This document shows positions 25,283 through 34,887 of a stretch of 64,000 nt of DNA, piece after piece. Below the pieces are notes generated by a model. The model was given only the letters and a program-made list of their open reading frames with translations. It searched no databases and was not told where the DNA came from. The stretch spans positions 8,742,001 to 8,806,000 of the forward strand of contig NZ_CP108488.1 of NCBI RefSeq assembly GCF_035987325.1, in the 5' to 3' direction. Position 1 is the first letter of the stretch. The number at the start of each line of letters is the position of its first letter. The translations under genes and the position numbers were made by a program. Source of the stretch: Streptomyces sp. NBC_01244 (GTDB lineage Bacteria; Actinomycetota; Actinomycetes; Streptomycetales; Streptomycetaceae).

Positions 25283-26116
25283 GTGATCGACACCCTGAGC
25301 ACGGAAATCGCGGAGGGTGAGGAACGCATCCGTCTGCACGTCGCGGACGGGATCGCCGAACTCACCCTCTGCCGGCCGGAGAAGCTCAACGGCTGGAGCT
25401 GGGAGTCCACGCGCCAGCTCGGCCTGCTGGCGGACCGGATCCGCTTCGACCCCGCCGTGCGCGTGGTCCTGCTGCGGGCCGAGGGCCGGGCCTTCTGCGC
25501 GGGCATCGACGTGACGGCCCCGGGCGGGGCGATCAACGGGGCCTCGGCGGCCGAACGCAACCGCAACTACTACGAGGGCATCCGCTGGGTGCACGAACGC
25601 TTCGCGGTCCTGGCCCGGCTGCCGCAGCCCGTCGTGGCCGCGGTGCAGGGCTACTGCCTGGGCTTCGGCTTCGAGCTGGCCCTGATGGCCGACATCCGGG
25701 TTGCGGCCGAGGACGCCCTCTTCGCCCTGCCCGAAGCCCAGTTGGGCGTGGCGGTGGACGCGGGCGGCGACCTGCGCATCGCCCGCGAGGCGGGCGCAGG
25801 CTGGGCCAAGTTCCTGGCGCTGACCGGCCGCCGCATCGACGCCCGGACGGCGGAGCGCCTGAACCTCGTCCAACAGGTCGTGCCGACCGGAGAGTTGGAG
25901 AAGGTCGCCCGCGCGCTCGCGGCGGAGATCGCGGCCAACGCCCCGCTCGCCGTCCAGGGCATCAAGCGCGCGATCGACTCCTACGCGGACGCCGCCCTGC
26001 CCGCGGCCCTCGACCGCGTGGCGATGACGGCGGCCCTCACCCTCACCTCGGAGGATTCCCGCGAGGGCTACACCGCCAAGGCGCAGCGCCGGCCCCCGCA
26101 CTTCACCGGAGGCTGA
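25283..26116 (+). CDS. Enoyl-CoA hydratase/isomerase family protein
   Basis: A 277-residue crotonase-fold enzyme. The CoA-binding region ELTLCRPEKLNGWSWES, the oxyanion-hole segment GRAFCAGIDVTAP and the GYCLGFGFELALMADIRVAAED motif are all present. The usual catalytic Glu pair (as in rat hydratase E144/E164) is not fully obvious: the segment PEAQLGVAVDAGG carries one Glu. It may be an isomerase or hydratase of a degradative route. The start is GTG 25283; TAAGGT ends 6 nt upstream, another leaderless-type promoter. It converges with the decayed SUMF1-like gene. Confidence 0.88.
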   Translation: MIDTLSTEIAEGEERIRLHVADGIAELTLCRPEKLNGWSWESTRQLGLLADRIRFDPAVRVVLLRAEGRAFCAGIDVTAPGGAINGASAAERNRNYYEGIRWVHERFAVLARLPQPVVAAVQGYCLGFGFELALMADIRVAAEDALFALPEAQLGVAVDAGGDLRIAREAGAGWAKFLALTGRRIDARTAERLNLVQQVVPTGELEKVARALAAEIAANAPLAVQGIKRAIDSYADAALPAALDRVAMTAALTLTSEDSREGYTAKAQRRPPHFTGG

Positions 26117-26123
26117 GGGCGGG

Positions 26124-26935
26124 TCACCGGAGGCCGAGCACGGGCCGTACGGAGAACGCCTCCCACGCGGACTCGCCCTCCGGGCCGTACACGAACTCGG
26201 CCATCGCCGGGTTGCGGTTCGCCGTGGCCAGCGTCAGCCAGGCCCAGAGGTCCCCGTACCCACCGCACACGGACTCGCCGCCGTCCCCGCCGTGCACGGC
26301 GCCCGGGTCGCCGCTGATCTCGGCGGCGTAGGAGTCGTAGGCGATGCGCAGCCCGAAGGCGTTGGGCTCGCACCGCGGCCCGCCCGCGCCGCCGCCGTAG
26401 GACGGTTCGCCGATCGGGCAGGTGTCGCCCCACCGGAAGAGGGTGCGCGCCCCGGCCCCGCAGGCGTGCTCCCACTCGTCGGCGCCGGGCAACCGCAGCC
26501 CGCGCCCCGCGAGTACGGCGGGCATGTCGGCGGGGCGTTCGGTGAGCGGCTCGTTCGCCACGGCCATGAACACCGTCGCCAGGGTGACGGTCCGGGGCGG
26601 GCTCAGCAACTCGGCCAGGTGCGCCTTGAGATCGGGGCCGTACCCGAACTCCTCGGCCAGGCTCTCCTCGAAGTCGGCGGTCTGCTCCGGGGTCGGCTCC
26701 CAGGCGTCCAGGTCGAAGCCGAGGCGGACCGTCCCCCGGGGATCAGGGCGAACTCCCGCCCGTCCCGCTCGACGAACACGCGGTGGAGGGGCGCGCCGAG
26801 GTGCGGGACGGCATCCATCAGGCTCACCCGGCCGCCCACCAGTTCGGCGGCTTCCCGGGCGAACCGGCGGACGTCCGGCAGGGTGAACGAGCGCCACCGG
26901 TCAAGGGTCGGATCAGCGTGGGACATGCGGTCCAT
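26124..26935 (-). pseudogene. Formylglycine-generating-enzyme-like (SUMF1/FGE-sulfatase) gene, frameshifted
   Basis: Two overlapping minus-strand frames together give one protein of about 270 residues. The N-terminal part (SHADPTLDRWRSFTLPDVRR to REFALIPGG) is in one frame; the rest (TVRLGFDLDAWEPTPEQTAD through RLPGADEWEHACGAG, LFRWGD, to VRPVLGLR) is in another. The break is in the C run at 26733-26737: one extra base would restore P-G-G-T-V-R-L. The RLP-x-x-x-EWE-x-A and WGD motifs identify the FGE-sulfatase fold, as in FGE and EgtB. It is either a true single-base deletion or a homopolymer sequencing error. The neighbouring genes are broken too. Confidence 0.75.
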
Positions 26936-26960
26936 GGTGCCCCGGACCACTGACACCCGC

Positions 26961-27070
26961 CCCGTGGGCGGACCCGGTCAGGACACCGTCCTCCCGGACG
27001 AGTTCGACCACGGCTTTGATCCTGCCGATGGGGGTGGAGACGGACAGGTCCCAGACGCCTCTACGGACAC
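26961..27070 (-). pseudogene. 5' remnant of a small conserved actinomycete gene
   Basis: Reading minus-strand GTG at 27070 and allowing one missing base near 27057 gives VSVEGVWDLSVSTPIGRIK, followed by AVVELVREDGVLTGSAHG. This resembles the start of small Streptomyces proteins with a VWDL-x-x-STPIG and VVEL-x-x-E-D-G-x-L-T-G pattern, normally over 100 residues. After about 37 residues the similarity ends and the DNA runs into the start of the SUMF1-like pseudogene, so the 3' part is deleted. The identification rests on pattern memory and is tentative. Confidence 0.45.
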
Positions 27071-27354
27071 GCTGCTGTTCTTCCTTGCGTACGTGTGCGG
27101 TGGTGAGGGTGAGGTTCGGGGGAGGGGCGGGGCGGGAGGCGTGGTCAGAAGCCGGCGGGCACCATCGCCGCCTTCAACAGGGTGGGCAGCCCGGGGATGA
27201 ACTCGTCCTGCTGCCGTTCCCCGGCCCCGCGTCGAGGTCGGGGACCTCGCCGGGTTCGCCCACGCGGCCCGAGGCGCCCGGGAGCAGGCTCAGGCCCCCG
27301 CGCCGGGGATCGAGGGCGGCGGTGGCGCGCAGCCCCAGGCCCCCGGTGCCGCTG
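27071..27354. other. 284-bp stretch without an intact gene in the decay island
   Basis: No complete gene is seen. On the minus strand a short frame ends at 27145 with QQDEFIPGLPTLLKAAMVPAGF-like residues that look like a real protein C-terminus, but the frame upstream runs antisense into the broken AraC gene without recognisable similarity. It may be another eroded gene end. Confidence 0.35.
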
Positions 27355-28335
<981 letters not shown>

Positions 28336-28374
28336 AGTCCCGACCCGCGCCCCTCCGCCGGCCACCGGACCCCG

Positions 28375-28977
28375 CTACTCCTCCAGGCGCAGCAGGGCGA
28401 GGGCGCGGGCCGAGACCGCGGGGAGCGGTTCCAGGCCGCCTTCGGCGGCCCAGTGCTCGAGGGCGACGGTGACCGCGTCGATGAGTACGGCCGCCAACAG
28501 GCGGGTCTCCAGGGCGGCTTCGGGTCGGCCCGTACGGACGGCGAGGACCGGCACCAGGCGGTCCTGCATCGCGCGGGCGGCCGCCAGCCAGCGCAGGCGG
28601 ATCTCCGGGACGCGGCTCATCACCTGGATGAGACGGACCGTCTGCCCGGGCTCCTCGTAGCGCGCGCCCGCCGTCGCGATGGTGAAGGCGGCCTGCGCGG
28701 CCTCGGTGAGGGACTCCGCCGCGGGGCGCAGGGCGAGCTCCTCGACCAGGGTGGCGACCCCGGCTGTGAGGACCGGGGTCAGCGCGTCCTCCTTGGTCGG
28801 GCAGTACCGGTAGAAGGTGCGCAGCGAGATGCCGGCCGCCCGCGCGATGTCGTCGACCGTCGTGGCCTCGTACCCCCGCTCCGAGAACAGTGCGGCCGCG
28901 GCCTCCGCGATCTCGTACCGCGTGGTCTCCCTGCGCCGCTCCGTCAACGACGGGCGGCGCGTACTCGCCGTGCTCAC
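28375..28977 (-). CDS. TetR family transcriptional regulator
   Basis: A 200-residue TetR-type regulator. The HTH is RYEIAEAAAALFSERGYEAT, TVDDIARAAGISLRTFYRY, followed by a helical effector domain. The start is GTG 28977, with GGAGG 8 bp upstream. An imperfect dyad at 29014-29030 (ACACGGT-CGC-ACTGTGT) lies in its promoter region and may be its own operator. Upstream on the same strand, 112 bp away, an SDR gene ends. The regulator's 3' end abuts the broken AraC gene, whose final frame runs antisense through it. Confidence 0.92.
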   Translation of the reverse strand: MSTASTRRPSLTERRRETTRYEIAEAAAALFSERGYEATTVDDIARAAGISLRTFYRYCPTKEDALTPVLTAGVATLVEELALRPAAESLTEAAQAAFTIATAGARYEEPGQTVRLIQVMSRVPEIRLRWLAAARAMQDRLVPVLAVRTGRPEAALETRLLAAVLIDAVTVALEHWAAEGGLEPLPAVSARALALLRLEE

Positions 28978-29013
28978 CGCAACACCTCCAGGGGTAGCCG
29001 GGGCCAATGTGCC

Positions 29014-29030
29014 ACACGGTCGCACTGTGT
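29014..29030. promoter_or_regulatory. Possible TetR operator upstream of the TetR gene
   Basis: ACACGGT and ACTGTGT are inverted repeats with one mismatch and a 3-bp spacer, 37 bp before the GTG start. The size suits a TetR site, but there is no second copy for comparison. Confidence 0.35.
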
Positions 29031-29089
29031 CGTGCCCTGCCATGAAGGCGTATCGTGCCATCCGCGTCCGGGAGGTCGGCGCGGGCGCG

Positions 29090-29989
29090 TCACGGAGTGA
29101 ACGGTCCGCGCCCCAACTGGTCGCGCACCGGTACCACTTCGGGGTTGACGAGCGAGCGCCGCTGCCAGTTCGCCCCGTCCACCACCAGGGTGTGGCCGGT
29201 GATGAAGCGGGCGTATGGGGAGGCCAGGAAGGTGGCGGCCCAGCCCAGTTCGCGCGGCGCGCCGACCCGCAGGGCGGGCTGCCGGGAGTCCTTGTCGTCC
29301 GGGGCGGCCCGCTCCAGGCCGCCCCGGACGTCCTCGGTCATGTCCGCGTGCGGGAAGAGCCCCGGGACCAGGCCGTTGATCTGGATGCCGTACGGGCCCC
29401 ACTCGACGGCGAGGGTCTCGACGAGGTTCTTCACCCCCGCCTTGGCGGCGGCGCTGTGCGCGTATCCCGGCCCGCCGGTCCAGGCGTACGAGGCGCCGAT
29501 GTTCACGATGGACCCGGCGCTGCCCGCGGCGAGGTGGCGGCGGCCGAACTCCCGGGTCACGAACCAGGTGCCGGTCAGGGTGATGTCGACCACCGCCCGC
29601 CAGGCGTTGGGCGACAAGTCCTCCGCCGGGCAGGGGAAGTTGGCGGCCGCGTTGTTGACGAGCACGTCCGGGACCCCGCCGAAGGCCGCCCCGGCCGCGT
29701 CGAAGACCTCGGCGATCCGCTCGGGGTCGCGGATGTCGCAGACGGCGGCCGTCACCCGGCCCGCTCCGGGCACGGCCGCCAGTTCCTCCTGGGCCGCCTT
29801 CAACTGCTCGATCCGCCGGCCGGCGATCACCAGATCCGCGCCGAGCCGCACGAACTCGGTGGCGATGGCCTTGCCCAGCCCGGTCCCGCCGCCGGTCACG
29901 AGCACCGCCCGGCCGGTGAACGTGCCGGGCGGCAGGGCGGCGGAACCGAGCGGGGGCGGCGCGGGCAGGCCGCGCGTGGGGGTCTCCAT
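29090..29989 (-). CDS. SDR family oxidoreductase (dienoyl/enoyl-CoA reductase-like)
   Basis: A 299-residue short-chain dehydrogenase/reductase. The cofactor motif is VLVTGGGTGLGKAIA, the NNAA motif is DVLVNNAAANFPCPAED, and the PGL and GHTLVVDGG-like C-terminal segments are typical. The catalytic Tyr-x3-Lys should follow GYAHSAAAKAG, where the sequence is Y-A-H-S-A-A-A-K rather than Y-x3-K, so the Lys is displaced, as in 2,4-dienoyl-CoA reductases, where Tyr is replaced functionally. NNAAANFP also fits that group. TATCGA ends 7 nt before ATG 29989, so it is probably leaderless. A role in fatty-acid breakdown is likely. Confidence 0.87.
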   Translation of the reverse strand: METPTRGLPAPPPLGSAALPPGTFTGRAVLVTGGGTGLGKAIATEFVRLGADLVIAGRRIEQLKAAQEELAAVPGAGRVTAAVCDIRDPERIAEVFDAAGAAFGGVPDVLVNNAAANFPCPAEDLSPNAWRAVVDITLTGTWFVTREFGRRHLAAGSAGSIVNIGASYAWTGGPGYAHSAAAKAGVKNLVETLAVEWGPYGIQINGLVPGLFPHADMTEDVRGGLERAAPDDKDSRQPALRVGAPRELGWAATFLASPYARFITGHTLVVDGANWQRRSLVNPEVVPVRDQLGRGPFTP

Positions 29990-30053
29990 GCGCCCATCGA
30001 TAGCGTGGGGGCGCCGAGATCACCATGGCCGTGCCGGGGGCAGTTGCTTCCCG

Positions 30054-31238
30054 CTACTTCTTGGGGGCGTACGCCTGCTTGCTCGCGCAGGTCCAGATCA
30101 TCGGGCTGTCCGCCAAGATGGTCAGATCGCGGAAGGAGCCGCCCACCCGGTCGTCGTCCGAGACGGCATGGGCCTCGGTGTTGACGTCGGCGCCCGCGCC
30201 CGCCGGGTTCGGGAGGACGAGCGGGGTGCCCGTGCCCGGCCAGTAGGCCGCCTGCACGTAGCGGGCGTAGCCCTCGACGAAGGTGGCGGCGGTGCCGACC
30301 GTCACGTTCGTGGTCGGGCTGATGGCTTCGAAGGTCAGGGTCTCGTAGCCGGTGACCAGTCCGGGGGCGGCGGGCGGCGCGTCGTACGGCTTCTTCCAGA
30401 GGGCCGGGGTCCGGCGCCGCAGGTCCCGGTAGCTCTCCGCCTCGAATCCGACGACCCGGCCCTTGTCGTCGATGCCGCTCGCCTGGGTGCCCGTCGTCCA
30501 GTCCGTCTCGTTCCAGACGGGCAGGCTGTAGGGCGGGTAGCCGCCACCGGCCGGCCAGACCACCGGGAAGGTCTTGCTGACGATCCGGTCGTTCTCCAGG
30601 TCCTCGTACTCCGTGTGGGCGGTTCCGAGCACGTCCCCGCGCTTGTTGATGCCGTCCACCGCCACGATCCGGGTGCTGGGGTGAGCGTCCTCGGGCACCG
30701 GCAGTTCGCGGACCACGGTGCCGTTCGCCCATTCCTTCGGGGTGCCGGCGTCCATGCCGACGACCCGGCCCGCGTCGTTGACGTCCGCCGCGTCGGTGCC
30801 GGTCGCGGCGCCGGTCAGCAACCGTACCGCCGTGTCCCCCGGACGGTAGGTGAAGGCGGCGCGGGCGCGGTCCGAGGAGCGCTCCACGGTGCCGACCATC
30901 AGGCCCTTGGCGTTGACGGCCGTGACCCTGCCGTTCTGGAAGCCGGCCGGCAGTGGGACGGCGTGGACCGCGTGGTCCGCGGTCCAGTACGCCGGGAGGC
31001 CGAGGCTCTCGCCGACGGCGAGGCCGTCCGCTCCGAGGCCGTTCACGACCCCGGAGGTCCAGGGGCCGGAGGGCAGGGCCGGCAGTCGGACGACGTCCGG
31101 CACGCACGTGGCGGCGGCGGAGGCGGCCGCCGGGGCGGTGGTCGAGTGCGCGGCCGGCGCGGCCGAGGCCGGAGCGGCAGCCGTGATGAGGCCCGCCAGG
31201 ACGACGGCGGCTCCGGCCGCGGACATGCTTCTGCTCAT
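30054..31238 (-). CDS. Secreted repeat protein (HAF/beta-propeller-like), unknown function
   Basis: A 394-residue exported protein. The signal peptide is residues 1-27 (SAAGAAVVLAGLITAAAPASA). The mature part holds repeated G-x-V-x-x-A-x-G-x-x-V-G units such as VNGLGADGLAVG, VNAKGLMVGT, VNDAGRVVGM, INKRGDVLGT and IDDKGRVVGF, the HAF-type repeat that forms propeller-like extracellular domains. Each repeat is followed by aromatic strands (YWTAD, WANGT, WPAGG). No catalytic residues were found. GGGGGAAG precedes ATG 31238. The gene is alone, divergent from the oxidoreductase operon. Confidence 0.78.
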   Translation of the reverse strand: MSRSMSAAGAAVVLAGLITAAAPASAAPAAHSTTAPAAASAAATCVPDVVRLPALPSGPWTSGVVNGLGADGLAVGESLGLPAYWTADHAVHAVPLPAGFQNGRVTAVNAKGLMVGTVERSSDRARAAFTYRPGDTAVRLLTGAATGTDAADVNDAGRVVGMDAGTPKEWANGTVVRELPVPEDAHPSTRIVAVDGINKRGDVLGTAHTEYEDLENDRIVSKTFPVVWPAGGGYPPYSLPVWNETDWTTGTQASGIDDKGRVVGFEAESYRDLRRRTPALWKKPYDAPPAAPGLVTGYETLTFEAISPTTNVTVGTAATFVEGYARYVQAAYWPGTGTPLVLPNPAGAGADVNTEAHAVSDDDRVGGSFRDLTILADSPMIWTCASKQAYAPKK

Positions 31239-31484
31239 GTGGTGCTTCCCCCAGGATGTGCGAAACGCCCCGCCCGGACGGCGGGGTCCCCGTGCCCGTC
31301 AGTCATGTCTGTTCGTGACGTGCGCGTGTCATATGTTGCCCGAAAGGGGGCGGGATGTGACCGGGTCGGCGCGTGTCGTTGCGGACCGACTCGTTCCCAT
31401 GGACTCCCGCTGGTTCCCATGGGTGCAAGCGACCGCTTAGTATGCCCGCGAGGCGCGGTTCCCGTCGGCGGCTGGAGGCCCCGG

Positions 31485-32483
31485 ATGCAGGCATGGCGAG
31501 TACACACCCCCGGCGAGCCCCGCGAGGCCATGCGCCTCGAAGAGGTTCCCGAACCGGTCCCCGGCGAGGGCGAGGTGAGGCTCAAGGTGCTCGCCGCCAA
31601 CGTCAACTTCCCCGACGCGCTGCTCGTGCGCGGCCAGTACCAGATCCGCCCGCCGCTCCCCTTCACCCCCGGCGTCGAGATCTGCGGCGAGACCGAGGAC
31701 GGCCGCCGCGTCATCGCCAACCCGAGCCTGCCGCACGGCGGTTTCGCCGAGTACGTCACCGCCCCCGCGCGCGCCCTGCTCCCCGCCCCGGACACCCTCG
31801 ACGACGCCGAGGCGGCCGCCCTGCACATCGGTTACCAGACGGGCTGGTTCGGCCTGCACCGCCGGGCCCGGCTCCAGGCCGGCGAGACCCTCCTCGTGCA
31901 CGCCGCCGCCGGCGGGGTCGGCAGCGCGGCCGTCCAGCTCGGCAAGGCCGCCGGAGCCACCGTCATCGGGGTCGTCGGCGGCAAGGCCAAGGCGCGCGTC
32001 GCCGAGGAGCTCGGCTGCGATCTCGTCATCGACCGCACCAGCGAGGAACTGGTGGCCCGCGTCAAAGAGTTCACCGGTGGACGCGGGGCCGACGTCGTCT
32101 ACGACCCGGTCGGCGGCGAGGCCTACACCGCCTCGGCCAAGTGCGTGGCCTTCGAGGCCCGGATCATCGTGGTCGGCTTCGCGAGCGGCACCATCCCCGC
32201 GCCCGCGCTGAACCACGCCCTCGTCAAGAACTACGCGATCCTCGGCCTCCACTGGGGCCTGTACGCCGCCAAGGACCCGGCCGCGATCGCCGCCTGCCAC
32301 GCCGAGCTCACCCGGCTCGCCGCCGGGGGCTCCATCAAACCGCTGGTCAGCGAACGGGTACCGCTCGCCGGAGCCGCTGACGCCGTGCAGCGCCTCGCCG
32401 ACGGGACCACCACTGGCCGGCTGGTCGTCGTACCGGGCCTGGACGCCACGCTGCCCGGCTCCCCCGCAGGGGGCTCCCGATGA
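31485..32483 (+). CDS. NADPH:quinone oxidoreductase family (zinc-independent MDR)
   Basis: A 332-residue medium-chain reductase without zinc-binding cysteines. The catalytic-domain start is MQAWRVHTPGEPREAMRLEE, the nucleotide-binding motif is HAAAGGVGSAAVQLGKAAGA, and a VVYDPVGGEAY segment follows; these fit quinone oxidoreductase/enoyl reductase relatives. It probably reduces an enone or quinone with NADPH. GGAGG lies 7 bp before ATG 31485. Its stop overlaps the next ATG (ATGA), and it is the first gene of a coupled three-gene operon with two acyl-CoA dehydrogenases. Confidence 0.9.
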   Translation: MQAWRVHTPGEPREAMRLEEVPEPVPGEGEVRLKVLAANVNFPDALLVRGQYQIRPPLPFTPGVEICGETEDGRRVIANPSLPHGGFAEYVTAPARALLPAPDTLDDAEAAALHIGYQTGWFGLHRRARLQAGETLLVHAAAGGVGSAAVQLGKAAGATVIGVVGGKAKARVAEELGCDLVIDRTSEELVARVKEFTGGRGADVVYDPVGGEAYTASAKCVAFEARIIVVGFASGTIPAPALNHALVKNYAILGLHWGLYAAKDPAAIAACHAELTRLAAGGSIKPLVSERVPLAGAADAVQRLADGTTTGRLVVVPGLDATLPGSPAGGSR

Positions 32484-33694
32484 CGGCCGCCGCGCTCACC
32501 GCCGACCAACTGCTCGCCCGCGTACGGGAACTGCTCGCCGCACACCCGCCGGGCGCCACCGCACGCGGAGCGTTCCTGCGGGCCCGGTTCGACGCCGGAC
32601 TCGCCTGGGTGCACTATCCCGAAGGCCTCGGCGGACTCGGTGCGCCCCGTTCCCTGCAGGCCGTCGTGGACGCCGAGCTGGAGGCCGCCGGAGCCCCCGA
32701 CAACGACCCGCGCCGGATCGGCATCGGCCTCGGCATGGCCGCGCCCACGATCCTCGCGTACGGCACCGAGGAGCAGAAGCGGCGCTTCCTGCGCCCGCTG
32801 TGGCTCGGCGAGGAAGTGTGGTGCCAGCTCTTCAGCGAGCCCGGCGCCGGCTCCGACCTGGCCGCTCTCGGCACCCGCGCGGTTCGCGCGGACGGGGACG
32901 GGGACGGGGACGGCGGAGACTGGGTGGTGGACGGCCAGAAGGTGTGGACCTCCAGCGCCCACACCGCCCGCTGGGCCATCCTGATCGCCCGCACCGACCC
33001 GGCGCTGCCCAAGCACCAGGGCATCACCTACTTCCTGTGCGATATGACCGCCCCCGGGGTCGAGGTGCGTCCGCTGCGCCAGATCACCGGGGAGGCCGAG
33101 TTCAACGAGGTCTTCCTCACCGGCGTCCGGATCCCCGACGCCCACCGCCTCGGCGAGGTGGGTCAGGGCTGGGCGGTGGCCCGCACCACCCTGATGAACG
33201 AACGCGTCTCCATCGGCGGCATGCGGATCCCGCGCGAGGGCGGCATGATCGCCCCGGTCGCCGCCGCCTGGCGCGAGCGCCCCGAGCTGCGCACGCACGA
33301 CCTGCACGGGCGGCTGCTGGAACTGTGGGTCGAGGCCGAGGTGGCCCGGCTGACAGGGGAGCGGCTGCGCCAGCAGCTCGCCCAGGGCCAGCCCGGCCCC
33401 GAGGGCTCGGGCATGAAGCTGACCTTCGCCCGCCTCAACCAGGAGATCAGCGGGCTGGAGGTGGAACTCCTCGGCGAGGAAGGCCTGCTGTACGAGGACT
33501 GGACCCTGCGCCGCCCCGAGATCGTCGATTTCACCGGCCGCGACGCCGGCTACCGCTACCTGCGCGCCAAGGGCAACAGCATCGAGGGCGGCACCAGCGA
33601 AATCCTCCTCAACATCGTCGCCGAACGCGTCCTCGGCCTGCCCGCCGAGCCGCGCGACGACAAGGACCTCGCGTGGAAGGACCTGGCCCGATGA
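32480..33694 (+). CDS. Acyl-CoA dehydrogenase (first of pair)
   Basis: A 404-residue FAD-dependent dehydrogenase. The FAD/acyl signature LFSEPGAGSDLAALGTRAVR, followed by DGQKVWTSSAHTARWAI, and the C-terminal SIEGGTSEILLNIVAERVLG motif mark the family. A short acidic Asp-Gly repeat (DGDGDGDGG) is inserted in the middle beta-domain at about residues 137-147. The ATG overlaps the oxidoreductase stop, and its own stop overlaps the next ATG, so the operon is fully coupled. Pairs of unlike ACADs often form hetero-oligomers acting on sterol or branched CoA chains. Confidence 0.93.
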   Translation: MTAAALTADQLLARVRELLAAHPPGATARGAFLRARFDAGLAWVHYPEGLGGLGAPRSLQAVVDAELEAAGAPDNDPRRIGIGLGMAAPTILAYGTEEQKRRFLRPLWLGEEVWCQLFSEPGAGSDLAALGTRAVRADGDGDGDGGDWVVDGQKVWTSSAHTARWAILIARTDPALPKHQGITYFLCDMTAPGVEVRPLRQITGEAEFNEVFLTGVRIPDAHRLGEVGQGWAVARTTLMNERVSIGGMRIPREGGMIAPVAAAWRERPELRTHDLHGRLLELWVEAEVARLTGERLRQQLAQGQPGPEGSGMKLTFARLNQEISGLEVELLGEEGLLYEDWTLRRPEIVDFTGRDAGYRYLRAKGNSIEGGTSEILLNIVAERVLGLPAEPRDDKDLAWKDLAR

Positions 33695-34815
33695 GCTCTC
33701 CCGCCGCAGCCCCGCTGGACCTGCTGTACTCCGAGGCGGAGGAGGAACTCCGTACGGCGGTACGGTCCTTGCTCGCCGCCCGCTGCGCCCCCGCGGCCGT
33801 CCTCGGCCGGATCGAGGGCGGCAGCCCCCACGACCCCGGTCTGTGGCGGGTGCTCGCCGCCGACATCGGCACGGCGGGGCTCCTGGTACCGGAGAAGCTG
33901 GGCGGACAGGGGGCGGGCCACCGGGAGGCGGCCGTGGTCCTGGAGGAGCTCGGGCGGGCCGCGGCGCCGGTCCCGTACCTCACGAGCGCGGTCCTCTCGA
34001 CGGAGATCCTGCTCGGCTGTGAGAGCGCGGAGTCCGCGGACCTCCTACGGGAGCTCGCCGCGGGCCGCCGCATCTGCGTGCCCGCGCTGCCCCTGACCCT
34101 GGCCCCCGGCGCACCCTTGCCGGCGCCGGTCCGGGACTCCGGCGCGGGGTCGCTGAGCGGGAGCGTGACATCGGTCGCCGACGCCGTCTGCGCCGACGTG
34201 CTGCTGGTCCTCGCCGACACCGGGCTGTACGCCGTCCCGGCCGACGCGGCGGGGGTCTCGCGGACCCCGCTCGTGGCACTGGACCTGACCCGGCCCCTGG
34301 CCGGCGTCACCTTCGACGGAGCCACCGGAATCCGGCTCGCCGACCCGGCCACCGTCCGCGCCGCCATCGCCGGAGCACTGCTCTCGGGAGCCGGACTGCT
34401 GGCCTCGGAGCAGCTCGGTACCGCCGAGTGGTGCCTGACGGAGACGGTCGCGTACCTGCGCACCCGCCACCAGTTCAACCGCCCCCTCGGCTCCTTCCAG
34501 GCCCTCAAGCACCGCCTCGCCCGGCTGTGGCTCGACGTGGCCTCCGCCCGCGCGGCGGCCCGCGCCGCGGCCGACGCCCTCGCGACCGGCGCCGCCGACG
34601 CGCCGCTCACGGTGGCGGTGGCCCAGGCCTACTGTTCGGGCGTGGCGGTCAGGGCCGCCGAGGAGTGCGTGCAGCTCCACGGAGGCATCGGCATGACCTG
34701 GGAGCACCCCGCACACCTCCACCTCAAGCGGGCCAAGGCCGACTCCCTGGCCCTGGGCACGGCCGGCCACCACCGGGGCCTGGTCGCGGACTTCGCGGAG
34801 CTTCCGGCACCTTAG
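33691..34815 (+). CDS. Acyl-CoA dehydrogenase (second of pair)
   Basis: A 374-residue acyl-CoA dehydrogenase of the shorter, degenerate type that partners a full-length subunit. The N-terminal domain has LLVPEKLGGQGAGHREAAVV; the middle domain is reduced; the C-terminal TRHQFNRPLGSFQALKHRLA and QLHGGIGMTWEHPAHLHLKR motifs are conserved. ATG 33691 overlaps the previous stop (ATGA). The two ACADs probably form one heteromeric enzyme. A long hairpin at 34818-34866 ends the operon. Confidence 0.92.
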   Translation: MSSPAAAPLDLLYSEAEEELRTAVRSLLAARCAPAAVLGRIEGGSPHDPGLWRVLAADIGTAGLLVPEKLGGQGAGHREAAVVLEELGRAAAPVPYLTSAVLSTEILLGCESAESADLLRELAAGRRICVPALPLTLAPGAPLPAPVRDSGAGSLSGSVTSVADAVCADVLLVLADTGLYAVPADAAGVSRTPLVALDLTRPLAGVTFDGATGIRLADPATVRAAIAGALLSGAGLLASEQLGTAEWCLTETVAYLRTRHQFNRPLGSFQALKHRLARLWLDVASARAAARAAADALATGAADAPLTVAVAQAYCSGVAVRAAEECVQLHGGIGMTWEHPAHLHLKRAKADSLALGTAGHHRGLVADFAELPAP

Positions 34816-34817
34816 GC

Positions 34818-34866
34818 CGTCTCTTTCGGATCTCGCGGACCTGACCGACAAGATCCGAAGGAGACG
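34818..34866. terminator. Long-stem terminator after the ACAD operon
   Basis: Arms 34818-34833 and 34851-34866 pair over 16 bp with one mismatch (CGTCTCTTTCGGATCT against AGATCCGAAGGAGACG), loop 17 nt. It starts 3 bp after the operon stop and can also serve the convergent hydrolase gene. Confidence 0.75.
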
Positions 34867-34887
34867 ACCCGGGCGCCGAGCGGGTCG

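Noticed and set aside
26124..26935. Programmed frameshifting in the SUMF1-like gene
   Set aside because: No slippery heptamer or downstream structure is evident, and neighbours are also broken, so decay or error is simpler.
29055..31484. In-frame extension upstream of the quinone oxidoreductase
   Set aside because: The extra 800 residues are antisense to the SDR and HAF-repeat genes; a ribosome-binding site fixes the start at 31485.
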